NCBI GenBank assembly: GCA_022760735.1
Contig: JAKELU010000001.1
Coordinates: forward strand, 340,774 to 404,773
Origin: Firmicutes bacterium FC7
Lineage (GTDB): Bacteria; Bacillota; Clostridia; Tissierellales; Tissierellaceae
Length of the DNA: 64,000 nt
Direction of reading: 5' to 3'
Within the stretch, counting starts at the first letter, position 1. Each line of letters starts with the position of its first letter. Below the pieces are notes generated by a model. That model was not told the origin of the DNA. It searched no databases and was given only the letters and a program-made list of their open reading frames with translations. This document shows, piece by piece, positions 62,872 through 64,000 of the stretch. Made by a program: the position numbers and the translations under genes.

Positions 62872-62899
62872 TTGACTTATTTTTACAGTATGGTATAAT
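62872..62899 (+). promoter_or_regulatory. Sigma-A promoter of abrB-like gene
   Basis: TTGACT, 16 bases, TATAAT, about 57 bases before the ATG. Confidence 0.75.
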
Positions 62900-62956
62900 T
62901 ATACAATGCATAGTATAAAATACCAATTATAGTTTTATTCACAGGAGGAAATGTAG

Positions 62957-63199
62957 ATGAAATCAACAGGTATTGTTAGAAAGGTTGACAACCTAGGAAG
63001 AGTTGTAATCCCAATAGAACTAAGAAGAAACTTAGATATAGAAATTAGGGATGCTTTAGAAATATTCGTTGAAGAAGATCAAATTATCCTAAAAAAATAT
63101 GCACCTGCTTGTATCTTTTGTGGACAAGCAAAGGATGTTAAGCCTTTCAAAGGCAAAAATGTTTGCCCATCTTGCTTAGAAGAATTAAAGACAGAATAA
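62957..63199 (+). CDS. abrB: AbrB-family transition-state regulator
   Basis: The 80-residue protein has the swapped-hairpin AbrB/MazE/SpoVT DNA-binding domain: STGIVRKVDNLGRVVIPIEL and RRNLDIEIRDALEIFVEED, followed by a zinc-ribbon-like CxxC...CxxC tail (CIFCGQ, CPSCLEE) usual in clostridial AbrB. It represses many stationary-phase genes in Bacillus. ACAGGAGGAAATGTAG precedes the start. Between rsmI and metG in synteny. Confidence 0.95.
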   Translation: MKSTGIVRKVDNLGRVVIPIELRRNLDIEIRDALEIFVEEDQIILKKYAPACIFCGQAKDVKPFKGKNVCPSCLEELKTE

Positions 63200-63208
63200 T
63201 CTTTTATA

Positions 63209-63240
63209 AACATTCTATAGTTTTCTATAGAATGTTTTTT
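63209..63240 (+). terminator. Terminator between abrB-like gene and rsmI
   Basis: AACATTCTATAG-TTTT-CTATAGAATGTT, T7 tail on the plus strand; A-rich on the other side, so possibly bidirectional. Confidence 0.85.
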
Positions 63241-63249
63241 TATGCTATA

Positions 63250-64000
63250 TTATTTTAACTTTAAGCTCTCTGCATATACAATATTCTTAGGTAGTTTATG
63301 TTCCTCTACAACTCTTCTAATTGCATCTTTCTTGGACATACCATTTTCGATATATTTTAAAAGCTCTTCTTCAATATTTACTTCTATTTCTTCCTCAACC
63401 ACATTATTTCCCTCTACTATTATAACAAATTCTCCCTTAACTTGAACATTAGAGAATTTTATTAAAGCTCCTTCGAAATCACCTCTATAGATTTCTTCAT
63501 GAATCTTTGTGAGCTCTCTAACTATGGCAACTTTCCTATTTCCCAATATTTTAAACATATCCTCAAGGGTTTCTGTTAGTCTATGGGGTGACTCATAGAA
63601 TATTATAGTCCTTCTTTCATTAACCAAATCATTTAAAGCATTTTGTCTATCCTTTTTTCTAGATGGTAAAAATCCCTCAAATGCAAATTTGCTAGTTGAA
63701 ATACCTGATACTACTAAAGCCGTGATTGATGCTGATGGTCCAGGTAATCCTACTACTTCTATTCCTGCCTCAATAGCCAGCCTTATTATATCTTCACCAG
63801 GGTCTGATATACCAGGCATTCCTGCATCCGTTATAATTGCTATATTCTTGCCATCTAGTATTTTCTCTATAAGTTCAGGTCCTTTTTCTTTGACATTATG
63901 CTCATGATAACTTGTTAAAGGCTTTTTTATCTCATAATGATTTAATAATTTTAAACTATGTCTTGTATCTTCACACGCCATTAAATCCACCTCACCTAAT
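63250..64000 (-). CDS. rsmI: 16S rRNA 2'-O-ribose C1402 methyltransferase RsmI (N-terminus beyond window)
   Basis: The frame is open through the window edge: codons before the GTG at 63990 read Leu-Gly-Glu, matching the RsmI run before VDLMACEDTRHSLKLL. About 25-30 N-terminal residues with the SAM-binding ATPIGNL motif lie outside. Visible motifs are EDTRHS, SYHEHN, ITDAGMPGISDPGEDII and GPSASITALVVSG, SKFAFEGFLPSRKKDRQ. It methylates C1402 of 16S rRNA. First of the synteny group with abrB and metG. Confidence 0.95.
   Translation of the reverse strand, partial: LGEVDLMACEDTRHSLKLLNHYEIKKPLTSYHEHNVKEKGPELIEKILDGKNIAIITDAGMPGISDPGEDIIRLAIEAGIEVVGLPGPSASITALVVSGISTSKFAFEGFLPSRKKDRQNALNDLVNERRTIIFYESPHRLTETLEDMFKILGNRKVAIVRELTKIHEEIYRGDFEGALIKFSNVQVKGEFVIIVEGNNVVEEEIEVNIEEELLKYIENGMSKKDAIRRVVEEHKLPKNIVYAESLKLK

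Overview
The window is AT-rich DNA from a Gram-positive, endospore-forming anaerobe of the Clostridia/Tissierellia type. The evidence is: spore genes (sleB-ypeB, spoIIR, a gerA-type operon, a sipL-like coat gene); four S-layer-homology proteins; a methionyl-tRNA synthetase T-box; AGGAGG-type ribosome binding sites; a readable selenoprotein gene; and an H-NOX chemoreceptor of the kind found in anaerobes. Most genes are on the minus strand. No rRNA, tRNA or CRISPR array was seen, and species cannot be assigned from sequence alone.

Layout. 1-28 kb is envelope and accessory DNA: a partial SLH protein, an RND efflux permease with its lipoprotein adaptor, a sigma-54-controlled symporter plus C-S lyase-like aminotransferase with its PrpR-type activator, two paralogous SLH proteins, a stalk-domain protein, a TolC-like protein, dprA-comM, and a repeat-rich segment (21.6-24.5 kb) holding a REP-associated Y1 transposase, a HEPN/MNT toxin-antitoxin pair and short hairpin repeats. 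The large S-layer gene follows, with a strong promoter and a structured leader. 28-41 kb holds two LTA-synthase-like enzymes (one fused to a GDPD domain) around an S41 protease, then sleB-ypeB, spoIIR and the gerA operon. 40.7-64 kb follows the old Firmicutes oriC-proximal order rsmI-abrB-metG-tatD-yabE-rnmV-ksgA-veg-ispE, as in Bacillus subtilis, but with insertions: nurA-herA-glgA, two chemoreceptors, mgtE with a leader reading frame, an IscA/HesB-like selenoprotein, a DUF1858 protein, a glutaredoxin-like protein and an acidic unknown protein.

How the genes work together. The SLH proteins, LTA-synthase-like enzymes, stalk protein and efflux parts build or service the envelope. The spore genes cover forespore-to-mother-cell signalling (SpoIIR), coat attachment (SipL-like), germinant sensing (GerA) and cortex lysis (SleB/YpeB). 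The selenoprotein and the glutaredoxin-like gene share an identical ATACCC-N5-GGGTAT operator inside their promoters, which suggests a small thiol or sulfur-stress regulon.

Best leads: (1) a 27-codon leader reading frame with an EEEP tract and alternative hairpins upstream of mgtE; (2) an IscA-like selenoprotein with in-frame UGA and a SECIS hairpin; (3) the paired CsoR/CstR-like operators; (4) a predicted pseudoknot in the S-layer mRNA leader; (5) a hairpin hiding the gerAA ribosome binding site; (6) an H-NOX chemoreceptor with a complete O2-binding pocket.
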